Shown: positions 33,842 through 44,244, counted from the stretch's first letter. The stretch is 64,000 bases of DNA from Prostheceraeus crozeri (GCA_907163375.1 CAJQUW010001113.1:1-64000), one strand, 5' to 3'. Notes: generated from the sequence alone by a model not told the origin. Numbers and translations: made by a program.

Positions 33842-34582
33842 CAGGGATGCAGAGTCCTGTCATTTTGATAGGACTCCGACTCCGGGTGGCAAGTATATAG
33901 AGCCTAGTTTTTTGAAAAAACTGGCAACCTACATCATAGATCATTATAGGCTTACCTGAACCTATATTTAGTGATCATTGCTCTATCAATTATCAATCAT
34001 TATAGATGAAAGTTTATCAAATGTCGCTTTAAGTTGGATGCATACGACTGGGCTCCTCCCATCTTCTTGATGTATGCTTCACACGGCTTTTCTACAGTCT
34101 CTACCAGGCAGGAAACTCCCCATCCTTCTCCGAAAAATGAGTACACTTTCGATTTGAACATGCGCTTTGGAGGAGACATCACACACGATTAACGTGAGGG
34201 TAAGAAGTAGTGTTTTCAAACAAACTAGTATTTCATTTTTGTCTCTGATGTGACCTTTGTTGCGTAGGTGGGATCGATGCTAGGAAGGCTTGTCTTCTCT
34301 ACTAAATCACCGACTGAAAAGACAATCCATTTTTCACTATCATGGTTCATTCCCTCAACTATCATAAGCTTTGTATGCACTGCTGTCTCTGTACTTTTGC
34401 TTGACGGAGAAAGTTGACATCAAGACAATGACAGCTATGCAGGAGAATAAATAATTTGCTTGTATTATTGTAATATATATGTCGGGTCTAGTTATAGGCC
34501 GGAGTCCGGAGTCCTATTATTTGATAGGACTCCGACTCCAGCAAAAATGATAGGACTCCAGGACTCCGACTCCGCATCCATG
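33842..34582 (-). mobile_element. hAT non-autonomous element with GGAGTCGGAGTC ends, copy B
   Basis: Begins CAGGGATGCAGAGTCCTG and ends, in reverse complement, CATGGATGCGGAGTCGG. It is in the opposite orientation to the copy at 20494-21264 and has the same BED frame. Flanks GAATATGG and GAATAAAG resemble an 8-bp duplication with two mismatches. Copy A of the surrounding duplication gives the empty site. Confidence 0.85.
34000..34182 (-). pseudogene. BED-type zinc finger remnant, second copy
   Basis: 60 codons nearly identical to 20895-21077 (SKVYSFFGEGWGVSCLVETV shared; differences include GAQSYASN for GSESHASN). The rest of the hAT transposase is absent. Both frames remain open, but the family copies look recent, so this need not mean selection. 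Confidence 0.68.
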
Positions 34583-34835
34583 GAATAAAGTCACCAGAAA
34601 CTTTCTCATTTCTTTGGTCAGTCACTTTCGAGTGTCAGCATGCATATTTTACAGAAAATTGTCTCACAGGAGTGTGAATACTGCAATGCGTCAGAAACAT
34701 TTTACATCAGGATGGTGAGCGCAATTCAAGATACCTACGTCAATCATTAGCACCATTACATGTTAACAGAACACCTACTATTGTAATAACAGACAAAGTC
34801 AACAATCTATCAGACAAACAATTTTGATGATAAAA

Positions 34836-36098
34836 TCAATTGAAAGGATTGCATATTGGAAGGAAATTCACGGCTTTGAGTGATCTCGTGTTGCCGATTT
34901 AGACTTTCCCTTCAGTTTTATTCTGAGGATATAATTTTGATAGCGTCACTGTAAGACGTCTATTAACGTCTTTGTTATCGAAAGCTTTCAAGCACTTTAA
35001 GAAATGAGAAATATCTACCGATGTGATCAACCGTTCTACTTGCAAATGATGGGTTGTTTGCGGATTTGTATGTTTACAACTGCTTCGATGGTACTGTGTG
35101 AACATGGCAAGGTAGTGCACAATTGGAATGATAAGGGACAGGAGGCGGATTTTTTGGAATAGGCAGAGGTGGGGATTTAGACAAAAATCAAATTTTACGA
35201 ATATTCGAATATTCGAAACTTCATTTCTGAGTCGGATGATTATTGTAATAGTTTTTATGGCCCTACATTGTATTTAATGCGTCAATCTATACTATAGTGC
35301 TTTATGCCATGGACATGGAATAGAATATTCAAAATCTGAATGTTAGCAAATATAGTGCTATTGAAAAATTAATTGTTAGATTGAAAAACTTGTTTAGTAA
35401 TGGCACATTAAAGTATAGTCATTCTTGTGTGTTTTCTTAACCATCTGAAATCTTTGGGTATCTGAAATTATTCTTTCTTCTATACAGCCACATCTGAAGT
35501 AACTTAGATCTGTAAAATGTCATTTCACAGATACGTTAGAATGGTTAGTTGTGAAGGACTTTTCACATTTCATATGAGAATTCCTTGCACAAAGCAATGT
35601 TGCTGACATCATTTGATAATTGAATTTTCAGCATCAGTTGCTTCTCTATATACTTTGGAGCAGCTTGACATCCGGAAACAGACATCATAAAAGAGATCTA
35701 TAGTCACAATTCGATGAAACTTCAAAAAGTTATCGTTATTGTACTAAAAAGGTTAACGTCATGAAGTAATTAGCTTATAAACGTATACATGTATATTCAT
35801 ACCTCTCCACATCATCCGTTTTTCACAAATTTAAGGAGTGTTAGTGCTCAGGTCAGTGATTGATCACAATTTTGATTAAACATGAAAGAAGAATGTAATA
35901 TCTAAAAAGACGTAAGCAATTGTAATATAATTTGATATTCGCAGACGGTGAATATTAAATATGAATGCCTTTTCTTACGCATGCAAAGCCGTCATCGTCA
36001 TGTCACTTCAAACAATATGTGCACGCTGCTGCGTGTCGAAGGTATTGTGTCATTCTGCTACGACATGTTTCCAGTGAAGTATGTCGCCTCAACCGGCA
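34836..36098. other. No recognisable gene
   Basis: A 73-codon minus-strand frame at 34899-35120 is unassigned. The rest is AT-rich. Confidence 0.45.
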
Positions 36099-36171
36099 GC
36101 CGCTGTAGCTCAGGGGTTAGAGCACTGGTCTAGTAAACCAGGGGTCGAGAGTTCGATTCTCTCCAGTGGCT
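36099..36171 (+). tRNA. tRNA-Thr (anticodon AGT)
   Basis: A full cloverleaf without intron. Acceptor GCCGCTG pairs with CAGTGGC (one G-T pair). The D arm is GCTC...GAGC, and the anticodon stem CTGGT/ACCAG encloses loop CTAGTAA, so the anticodon is AGT (Thr). The T arm is GAGAG-TTCGATT-CTCTC. The A box (TAGCTCAGGGG) and B box (AGTTCGATTCT) are intact, and a TTTT run at about 36176 can terminate RNA polymerase III. It looks functional. Confidence 0.92.
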
Positions 36172-36550
36172 GATTATTTTTACAGAAATCAATAAAACAA
36201 GTGAATTTTTTGAGTTGATAATGAAACAATAACCAGACAAGTGCATTCATATTCCAGTACTCGAGTTGTGAAAACGCCTTTTTGTTATTCATTAGCTTTT
36301 GACTTCGCAGAGATCTACATATCCTAATGTGATAATTCGACAGAAGTCATAATTTCAAATATACAATGTAGGTCTAATTCATTAAAGTTAATCAAATAAT
36401 CGACTTATTCAAACTTGCAATCAGTCAAATGAATGCAATTTAATTCAATGATAGAAAAAGGCATTTTAAAAAACAAATGAATTCAATAATAGCCTATTAG
36501 AAATAATGGAATTATGATTTTACAAAATAAAGAAAATGACAATGACTGGC

Positions 36551-37061
36551 AAAGGCTCGTTTGGTCGTGTCGTTGGTAATTGACCAACGGATTTATTGGT
36601 GTTTCACCAAAGCATCCGTTAGTGATTGCCAACGTTGGCAATAGTACTAATGCAGCATTTGCTCGTGTCTGTTGGTAATCACCAATGGTTGTGCGCGCGC
36701 GTTTGACGTCAGTTTAGAAAATGTGATCGTCATTCAACCATTGTTCTCTTCATTTCATTCTGACACTCGGTATTGTAAGGTAGATTATGTCTGCAAGATT
36801 TTCAGATAGCGAAAAAATTAATCTTCTGTCTCTGTTGAAGGTGATCGACATGAACATAGTAGAATCAAAATTGAGCGATTACAAATCCGTTGCTCAAAAG
36901 AAGCAGTTGTGACATGCAAACCCTTCACCAACAGATGCGTTGGTAAAACACCAATAGATCTGTTGGTAGACTACCAACGAGACGAGCAAACGAATTTTCA
37001 TATGCGTTGGCAAACTACCAACGGATGCGTTGGCAACAACGACACGAGCAAACGACCCTTT
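36551..37061 (+). mobile_element. MITE rich in CCAAC/GTTGG palindromes, carrying a SANT start
   Basis: Left AAAGGCTCGTTTGGTCGTGT and right, in reverse complement, AAAGGGTCGTTTGCTCGTGT form the termini. Inside both arms the motif CCAACGGAT or its inverse recurs about ten times, often as TTGGT-N(4-6)-ACCAA. The target duplication is not clear. The interior holds a short Myb/SANT-like frame, which points to a PIF/Harbinger-related parent. Confidence 0.75.
36787..36912 (+). pseudogene. Truncated Myb/SANT-like DNA-binding domain
   Basis: A 41-codon frame begins MSARFSDSEKINLLSLLKVI and ends SVAQKKQL before TGA. It resembles the first one and a half helices of the Myb/SANT-like proteins encoded by PIF/Harbinger elements and by domesticated host genes (pattern FSxxEKxxLLxLV...IESK..D..S...KK). 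The frame stops where the MITE arm begins, so the gene was cut when the element was shortened. The assignment rests on pattern only. Confidence 0.55.
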
Positions 37062-37313
37062 AAAGTCTGCTAAGTCTTTGTCATACATACATGTAAGTCA
37101 ATAAAAATTTCCAGAACTTTTCAGTTTGAATAACGGCTTTAAAAGCTATTCAAACACATACATGGCTTCAAACCATGATGATTACTTTCTTATGTCTGAA
37201 AACGTGCATACTAATATGCGAAAAGTCATTTTTTCATTCTATCATCTAAGGCGCTGAACTCCGAAGGCCTGTTCAATTTGTACTGACAAAGATTATTCTT
37301 CGATATATATATA

Positions 37314-38297
37314 CACTGCCTGACATAAAAAATGCTCCACTCAAATATATGAACTTCATTCCACTCACACTCATGAATGATAAGGTAGCATTTTACATAA
37401 AACATTGTATTTGAATAAATGGGAGACATTAGTACCGAGTATGTCCTCCCCGCACTGAAATGCCGCTTTGAAGTCTCATCGGCATCGAGTCGCAAAGATG
37501 ATCAAGCCGTTCCTGATCCAGCAATGACCATTTATCGATGAGTCTCTCTGAAAGAGCTGTTGATGGCGGATGATCATATGCATCTCTCACTTTCCGACCA
37601 AGTTCATCCCAAGCATGTTCGATCGGAGACAGGTCGGGGGAGCGTAAAGGCCAATGGAGGATGCGAATTCCAGATCTCACTATCGCTGTTGTGTACACAA
37701 TGAGTTTCTCAGACTGTGTGGTCGAGCGTCGTCATCCTGGAATATGAGGTTGAGTTCATTTACCGTTGGGATGACGATTGGAGTTATGATGTTCGATAAA
37801 TATCGCTCTTTGTTCAAGTTCCCATTCACAATGACTGCGAATGTTCGACCTCCGTACCAGATACCGGCCCAGATCATCACGCTACCACCACCATAGCGGT
37901 CATGCTCAGATATGCAGCAGGGTGAATACCTCTCACCAACCATTCGATGTACTCTAATGCGACCACTCTGCTCACAGTGGAGTGTGACACCCCCAACTTC
38001 CGTCCAAAAAAACTACAACTCTTTCCACATCGTAGCATTCCAACAACCATTCCTTTTACAAACTCTGATTGCGACATTTTTGCTTCAAAATTCACTCAGA
38101 AAGAATTGCTTGATAGTGATAAAAGGTCGAATTTGAAATGCATCAACTATGTCAAAGATATCGACAATGGACAGCTGCTTTATATTAGCATGACAAATTT
38201 GATGCATAGACATCCTGGTCAGTGCAGTATGAAATAAAAGTCGTCCACTTCCATTGAGATTTTCTATATCAAGTGGATCGTTTTTAATGTCATAGAG
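37314..38297 (-). mobile_element. Second Tc1-type transposon, decayed
   Basis: Left CACTGCCTGACATAAAAAAT and a diverged inverted right end (about 38270-38297, containing GACATTAAAAACGATCCAC in reverse complement) lie within TATATA contexts. The span of about 1 kb is shorter than a full Tc1 element, and the coding region is missing its middle. Confidence 0.72.
37429..38095 (-). pseudogene. Tc1-like transposase, broken
   Basis: On the minus strand from 38095: MSQSEFVKGMVVGMLRCGKS and GVSHSTVSRVV (helix-turn-helix). After a gap and frameshift come GGGSVMIWAGIWYGGR, then FQDDDARPH (second catalytic Asp). After another frameshift comes LRSPDLSPIEHAWDELGRKV (catalytic Glu) and a normal C-terminus. 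The stretch with the first Asp is lost. It is a different lineage from the copies at 2975 and 8018. Confidence 0.88.
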
Positions 38298-38497
38298 TAT
38301 ATATAGCTTCGAGTCAGATTTCTGAATATTATTCATTCTCATGACCTAATTCACACATCAATTTAAGACACAATAATTGACACAAATTATGGACACAAAT
38401 CACTAATGTCGCACTTCTTCAACGTGAAAATGAGATCAATTCGCTACTCTTTTGGATTAAACTTCTATATTCACGTTGCACAGGAAGAGAGTCCACG

Positions 38498-38988
38498 CAT
38501 CTCTTGTGGAAGGTCAACTGTCCTTTCCAGTGCGTTGATGACAGCTGTCTGTCATTTGTTCCAGGAGTAACCAGCTTCATATTCCGCATTGCTGCTAAAC
38601 CATCCCAGACACTGCCATCTTCTACCAAACAAATTCTCTGTCGATCAATAACTGAGCACGCATCAGTAATTCCATCATTAGATTTCGAGCTCAGTTTGAT
38701 AGCCAACTTTCATCAAGTTTTATTGAATATATGACCGCATGATACTTTACCCTTAATGGTTTCGAAATCTTTGAATTGAAGATATCCTGACATTGATAAT
38801 TTTCAATAGGAAAAGTTTGGGCATCAAATGAAGAAATTTGAAAATGAATTGCATGATGTCATCATCATCATTAGGTAGGAAGCATTCTCTGTCAACTTAC
38901 CCGAATGTTCTTCATCTCGCTGTTGTGTTTTCTATTCTTCATATAGGTAACTTTCAGTTGCTATGATGGAGAGAATGGACTTTTAGGA
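38498..38988 (-). repeat. About 490-bp segmental duplication, copy 2
   Basis: Partner of 29767-30262, same orientation. The shared minus-strand frame here reads DGITDACSVIDRQRICLVED. Confidence 0.85.
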
Positions 38989-39164
38989 ACCCATCAGCGA
39001 GATTTACTGGTTTTTATTAATAATCGTTGAAATTACTTAAAGCGTGGCATGAACGTGTTAGAAATCGGAATGTTTCTTTCAGTTTTCAAAATAATTTGAA
39101 TTTGACTTGAATTCAAAGGACTGTGAAGACGGAAGCGCAGACGGAACGGAAGTGGAAACGATGG

Positions 39165-39700
39165 CGGGAATTGAGGTGGAGGTGGAAGCGCAGGCAACAG
39201 ACGAGACTGAAGCGCAGTTGGGTGCGGAAGCTGAGATGGAGGTGGGAGCGCAGGCAACAGAGGAGACGGAAGCGAAGTTGGTAGCGGAAGCTGAGGTGGA
39301 GGTGGAAGCGCAGGCAACAGACGAGACTGAAGCGAAGTTGTGAGCGGAAGCAGAGTTGGGGAGGAAGCTGAGATGGAGGTGGAAGCGCAGGCAACAGACG
39401 AGACTGAAGCGCAGTTGGGTGCGGAAGCTGAGGTGGAGGTGGAAGCGCAGGCAACAGACGAGACTGAAGCGCAGTTGGGTGCGGAAGCTGAGATGGAGGT
39501 GGAAGCGCAGGCAACAGAGGAGACGGAAGAGCAGTTGGGTGCGGAAGCTGAGGTGGAGGTGGAAGCGCAGACAACAGAGGAGACGGAAGAGCAGTTGGGT
39601 GCGGAAGCTGAGATGGAGGTGGGAGCGCAGGCAACAGACGAGACTGAAGCGCAGTTGGGTGCGGAAGTGGAGGCATAGGAGGAAGCGCAGACAGAAGTGG
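39165..39700. repeat. 60-bp minisatellite, about 8-9 units
   Basis: The unit runs GAAGCTGAGRTGGAGGTGG...CAGACGAGACTGAAGCGCAG with an exact 60-bp period, plus one irregular junction near 39340-39375. Because the unit has no stop in several frames on both strands, long frames appear on both. The plus frame would give a 20-residue acidic repeat (AEVEVEAQATDETEAQ core); the minus frames give Pro/Leu- or Cys/Phe-rich repeats. The plus frame has an in-frame TGA at about 39341. I see no start, splice or codon evidence for a gene, so I call it a minisatellite. Confidence 0.85.
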
Positions 39701-39720
39701 ATGCGATGCACAAGTGGAAG

Positions 39721-40856
39721 CGGTTGCAGAGGCGACTGTTGGTGAAGGCGTCTACATGGCAGTGATCGTGCTCAATCATTTCTTGTATGAGTGACATAAA
39801 AAGTTCTTATTTTTGAATGGATAACGCGTTTGCGGAACCATTGAATGTTATTTGTTCTGTTAAAAGAAGAAAATTAGACTTCGCAGATAAATTTGCAGTC
39901 TTCACAAATTATATTCAGCTGGGGTCATTATGAATGACATTAAATAATCAAATCTGTAATTGTCGCCACATTAAATGTGCGAAATGCTTTCAATCAATTG
40001 AACATGTATTGAACATCAAATGAACATTAGATTTGAACATGGAGATTTCAGCACTCACAAATTAAGTCATCGCTCAGGATTTTCCATGTCACTGACTCCA
40101 AGTCACATTGTGATGTTGTCGATTTATGCAAGAAAAGTGAATAAATGATATTATACTAATTTGAAATTGAAATACTGATCCGCAATCGAGCATGCACTAA
40201 TAAGCTGCTGCCAATGTTTTTCGATGTATTCACCAAAAGTGACGTTATTTACGTTACTACTTTTTATGTTATATCAGTAGATAGTGCTTGCAATAATGAT
40301 TTGATTGGTGACAAAAGAATTATCTGCATATTCAGAAATGATCGTAGCGTGCATGTCAGTGATGCAAAGTTGGGTTGGAAGCTTTATTTGCAACTCGGCT
40401 GCCGCTTCTTCAAGCTCACTACTGCAAACTGAATGACAAGTGAATTCCAGATTTCCGGCAAGATACACAGCTATCATGAAGAACCAATCTGGGACATGAT
40501 TTCAGCTCTCAAAGCATCCGTTTTGAGCTGCAATGTCCAAAAATGTACAGAATCTATCAGATTTTCTGATTTCATTCGATGAAAAGCGATTTCATATCTT
40601 CGCTCTTTGTTTCCTCAAGCAGTGCAGACCGGAGAGAACGGGAAGCTTCTGAGCAAGACATTTAGAAATCTGAATGTAGATTTGAGCCGTTCACTGGTGA
40701 ACGAGATTTTCTACCATTGAACTGAACAGGACAAAGAATTTGCCGTTCATAAACAGATGAACTAACTGAGCTGACGATTCTCAAATTCGTACAAAGATTC
40801 CCGTCGAGTGTTGTTCATCGATACAATGACAGTGACTTTTTCGTGCGCTCACACTT
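39721..40856. other. No recognisable gene
   Basis: Nothing recognisable in about 1.1 kb. Confidence 0.5.
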
Positions 40857-41554
40857 CACTAGGTGACATGCCACGCGTAATTCACGCGTAATTACGGAAC
40901 ACCGCAAACATCCGTGGTTAAGGACATTCTATTCTTCTACGCGCGTACATACGCGCTGCCATAGATATAGATTGTTTATCTGAAGTTCGCTAGAATGGAA
41001 ACTGACTCAAGGTCGCGGCACATCCGGGGGAACTAAGTTGGGGCATGAACAACCAATTAAAAGCTTCGATTTACACATGTCACTGATTCTAACCCAATGA
41101 TACAGACGTTGGCAGGTGCATCTAAGTGAAAATGCGTGCGATTTATGTGCCGTTATTGTGCATTGCATGAAGCTTAATTTCCATTCTAGAGGTTTTATTG
41201 TTGTCAATTTCTATGCGCGCTGCACTAAGAGTCAGCAATCACTTGATCTGATGCTGTTAAAACATGAGGAATGTTTATGAATACGAGCGGGCGAGCGTTT
41301 ATATTTTACTCGTCGTCTACGGTTGTCTGCGTTGGCGCTTGAACCATGGATAAACCGCTAAGCATGTTCTATCTTCCCTGAGCATGAAATTGAGGTCCTA
41401 TCACATTGTTTAGCCTCTGATACATGCAGACACATGAGACGCAAAGTCTATATAACAGGACTGCCGACAGATGTTGCAGCAATGTCCCGCATAGCCACGG
41501 ATGTTTAGGGTCATGTGTAATTACGCGTGGTTGAGCGTGGCATGTCACCTAGTG
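40857..41554 (+). mobile_element. Non-autonomous element with CACTAGGTG ends, copy 2
   Basis: Starts CACTAGGTGACATGCCACGC and ends with the inverse, flanked by TT on both sides. It is inverted relative to copy 1 (15253-15666). It is about 280 bp longer because another repeat is inserted at about 40968-41205, at a site now bounded by GCGCGCTGC-like sequence on each side. Confidence 0.82.
40968..41205 (+). repeat. Nested dispersed repeat (relative at 55695-55925)
   Basis: Contains GATTGTTTATCTGAAGTT, GCGGCACATCCGGGGGAACT and TCTAACCCAATGATA, all found inverted at 55695-55925. It interrupts the CACTA-ended element. It has no coding capacity and its class is unknown. Confidence 0.75.
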
Positions 41555-41811
41555 TTCTGCAGTTTTACAGCAAGATTCAAATTCCTGAATATAATTCGGG
41601 TAATAAAACATGTCCTTGAAGATGAAATGTTGTGAATCCGCAGGTTTTGTGGATTTTGTCGATCACTTTGATGCAGAATTTCATTTCCAAGTGTTCGGAT
41701 AGTGCAACAAATTAATACAGTAAATTCGGATGAGAGCACTTTATTCGACACAGTTATGTAATATATTAGTATTCCCCTATTATTCCCTGTATTATTCCCC
41801 TATTTGTTCAG

Positions 41812-42012
41812 TTGAGCAACATCTTAGAGCAGATACAGAGACGATGCCACAAAATTATTTGCGAATCCAGCAGCTGTGCGTGCCCAAATTTTATTCCGCT
41901 GGACTATCGTCGCATCACAATTGGCTATCGATTGTTCTGCTCCATTTTGAATGATCGTAGCCATCCATTTCAGGAGCTCATTCCGAAACATATACTCACT
42001 CGAGAAAATTAA
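41812..42012 (+). pseudogene. LINE reverse transcriptase C-terminal remnant
   Basis: LEQIQRRCHKIICESSSC, then LDYRRITIGYRLFCSIL and HPFQELIPKHI match the post-RT region of CR1/Jockey-group LINEs (LExIQxRxxxII ... RR...LF..IL...HP...LIP). No RT core is visible upstream, so this is a 5'-truncated copy. Confidence 0.8.
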
Positions 42013-43098
42013 TAGCTCCGTACTGTTTTGAGGAGAAATTCATTTTTACGGTGATGATTCGCCTATTCAACTGTGGATTTATCCAGTGACATCATCGCTT
42101 CGTGTTACCATGTTTATTTTCATCGCTTTTGTGCTTTTGTTAAGTTTCTTTTTCTATAACTTTGTAACAAATTTGACTCCCATTTATGATGTTGTTGCCC
42201 CACGATAACCAATATTGAGACCCGTCAGAAAATATATATGTTTATCATTATTATTAGTATCTTTAATAATAAATATTCTAATATCTTCAGACGTTTTTGA
42301 AATTTTATGTTACCGAAATGATGCTACTATTTATGTTGCTGAAACAGTGTTTTCTGAAAGAATTTGTATTCATCTTAACCGCATTTTGCGACTTTACTGG
42401 TTGATTCTGCGTCTGCCTTTTTAAGATACTGTGTCCAGATGGATGATCGTCCCTATCTATTCTTCAATTTTTTTAATATTTTATTGTTGTCACGGATATC
42501 TAAAAATGAAATTTTCGGTAAATAAAGGAGTCGGTCAGATCTATGTTTTCCATTTCATAGTAAGCCATCAAAATCATTCGCCTTATCCAGTCAGATTCTA
42601 ATAAGTCCTAGTTTGAGGTCTTCTTAGTTTAAGAATCATACAAGATCTCCCATCTCTACATGTAGTAGTCACCACTAACTTTCATGGAGAAAAGCGCATT
42701 TTTGAGATGTTTTAAAACATTGATTGATCACTATCGCAGCTGTTTCCGACTGACATACGTATCAAGTATGCCGGAAAGGAAAATCCTCTTAACTAACGAA
42801 AAATATGAAAAAAAATCTCCTTGAGAAAATGATCACTCAGTTTTGACACTTACTATCAGCGCTTGGATTGACAATTGCATTGTGGATAACCATGAAGCAA
42901 TGAAAGATGATAACGTTGATAAAATCAGTCAACATGTCAACTCTCACATCTTTTCGATTTGTGGAGAAAAGTATAACTGATGAAATCACCTCCGCAGTCA
43001 ACTGAATATTAATTCAATAGACTAATACTTTACAAAATGAGAAATGGGCCAACGATTATGCAATAGATTGAAACAAAACGTCTTCCATATTTGCGTTT
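42013..43098. other. No recognisable gene
   Basis: AT-rich, with no frame I can assign. Confidence 0.5.
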
Positions 43099-43191
43099 TG
43101 ATTATGAATAGGCGAGAAGACAAAGTGCATGCTAGTCGATGTAGGTTATATCTCCTGACATCAGTCTCTCTTCTCGCCTATTATTAATCAA
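43099..43191. mobile_element. Short inverted-repeat element
   Basis: AATAGGCGAGAAGA (43107-43120) and its exact inverse (43169-43182) bracket about 48 bp, with weaker pairing outward (TTGATTAT/ATTAATCAA). It could be a small MITE or a transcript hairpin. Confidence 0.5.
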
Positions 43192-43304
43192 GACTATGCA
43201 ATAGTAGACAATAATGAAGGTTGGGCAAAAACTTGCATTAGGTATGTCCCATACAAGTTTTGGGCCAGAATATAGTTCTTCAGAACATATTGCTTCAGAA
43301 CATA

Positions 43305-43541
43305 GTCCGGCAGTCAGCACGAGTTTCTGCAGGGAAAGAGGCCGACAATGAGACTTTCACAGAATGATGCATACCTCATAGTCCGGCAGGCAGAACGTGA
43401 AAGTCTTCTGTGAAAGTCTCATTTTCGGCCTCGTTCCCTGCAGAAACTCGTGCTGGCTGCCGGACTATGAGGTGTACATCATTCTGTGAAAGTTTCATTG
43501 TCGGCCTCGTTCCCTGCACAAACTCGTGCTGGCTGCCGGAC
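43305..43541. mobile_element. Foldback MITE with GTCCGGCAG ends, host of a nested copy
   Basis: Left arm 43305-43378 and right arm 43468-43541 are 74 nt each and inverted. They share ends and interior (GTTTCTGCAGGGAA, GAGACTTTCACAGAATGATG) with the larger element at 30387-31066. Without the nested copy it is a 150-bp palindrome centred on TA. TA is the left flank; the right flank has become AA. Confidence 0.85.
43381..43465. mobile_element. Nested MITE of the same family at the palindrome centre
   Basis: 85 bp with GTCCGGCAGGCAG and GGCTGCCGGAC ends and TA on both sides (43379-43380 and 43466-43467). It sits exactly at the middle of the outer element. Its left arm is shortened, so it is asymmetrical. 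Confidence 0.85.
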
Positions 43542-43752
43542 AATGTTCTGAAGCACTTGGGAGATGCCTTGATAAAGTACACTATGATGACGTTAAAATA
43601 TCGTTCACTTTGAGATTTCTATTATGAAACGTCTGGTGGGCCACTACAACCACTTCAAGACATAGAGATCAAATTGTTATCAATGGCATTTATCCATCGG
43701 TATTGTCCAAAAAGGTTCTACTGCAAAACTCAGTATAATTTACGTAGTCTAA

Positions 43753-43947
43753 TTAAGCCATGTCGTGAATGCAATTAACAACAATGAGATTAAATACACG
43801 ATAGATCAGATTACCATGCAAAAGATGTGCGGCTGGTAGGATTCGAACCTACGACCAAGGTTAAGTAGACCTGTGCTCTAACCAACTGAGCTACGAGCCA
43901 CTTACGCGACTCTGTCAATTGGCAGGATCAAACCCTCACCACCACAC
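43753..43947. repeat. 195-bp unit containing a tRNA-like sequence, copy 1
   Basis: Repeated at 44051-44244 with a 298-bp period and few substitutions. The unit begins TTAAGCCATGTCGTGAATGC and ends with CAAACCCTCACCACCACA, which on the minus strand reads as a second, partial T-arm-like segment (GGGTTTGATCC). Confidence 0.88.
43829..43901 (-). tRNA. tRNA-like pseudogene, copy 1
   Basis: Good D arm (GCTCAGTTGGTTAGAGC) and T arm (GTAGG-TTCGAAT-CCTAC) with intact A and B boxes. The acceptor GTGGCT(C)G pairs with CAGCCGC only if the extra C is bulged out, and the anticodon stem CAGGT/ACCTT has a C-T mismatch. The loop CTACTTA would give ACT with an unusual T after it. It is a tRNA pseudogene or SINE head rather than a working tRNA. 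Confidence 0.7.
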
Positions 43948-44050
43948 ATCAGTTGTCAAGGCAATAATAATCAATGAATAAATAACACGCCACAATTGTG
44001 ACCACCGACATTAAGGCAAGTAGTGGGGATCGATTGTCCACCAAAGCATC

Positions 44051-44244
44051 TTAAGCCATGTCGTGAATGCAATTAACAACAATGAGATTAAATACACGAT
44101 AGATCAGATTGCCATGCAAAAGATGTGCGGCTGGTAGGATTCGAACCTACTACCAACGTTAAGTAGGCCTGTGCTCTAACCAACTGAGCTACGAGCCACT
44201 TACGCGACTCTGTCAATTGGCAGGATCAAACCCTCACCACCACA
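44051..44244. repeat. 195-bp unit containing a tRNA-like sequence, copy 2
   Basis: Second copy of the unit at 43753-43947, same orientation, separated from the first by 103 bp of unrelated sequence. Confidence 0.88.
44127..44199 (-). tRNA. tRNA-like pseudogene, copy 2
   Basis: Same structure and same acceptor bulge as copy 1. It differs at a few positions in the anticodon arm (CAGGC/ACGTT) and next to the T arm, so the anticodon stem is weaker still. Confidence 0.68.

Larger units (their letters stand above)
33784..34835 (+). repeat. Tandem duplication copy B, split by a hAT/BED element
   Basis: Second copy of the segment described at 32046-33441. Here it is interrupted by the hAT element at 33842-34582 instead of the TAGTGCTG MITE. 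Confidence 0.85.

Noticed and set aside
39033-39797. 254- and 210-codon minus-strand frames (Ser/Cys/Pro-rich)
   Set aside because: The 60-bp minisatellite is stop-free in many frames on both strands, so length is no evidence of coding.
43829-44199. Two functional tRNA genes
   Set aside because: Acceptor bulge and mismatched anticodon stems in both; kept as tRNA-like pseudogenes.
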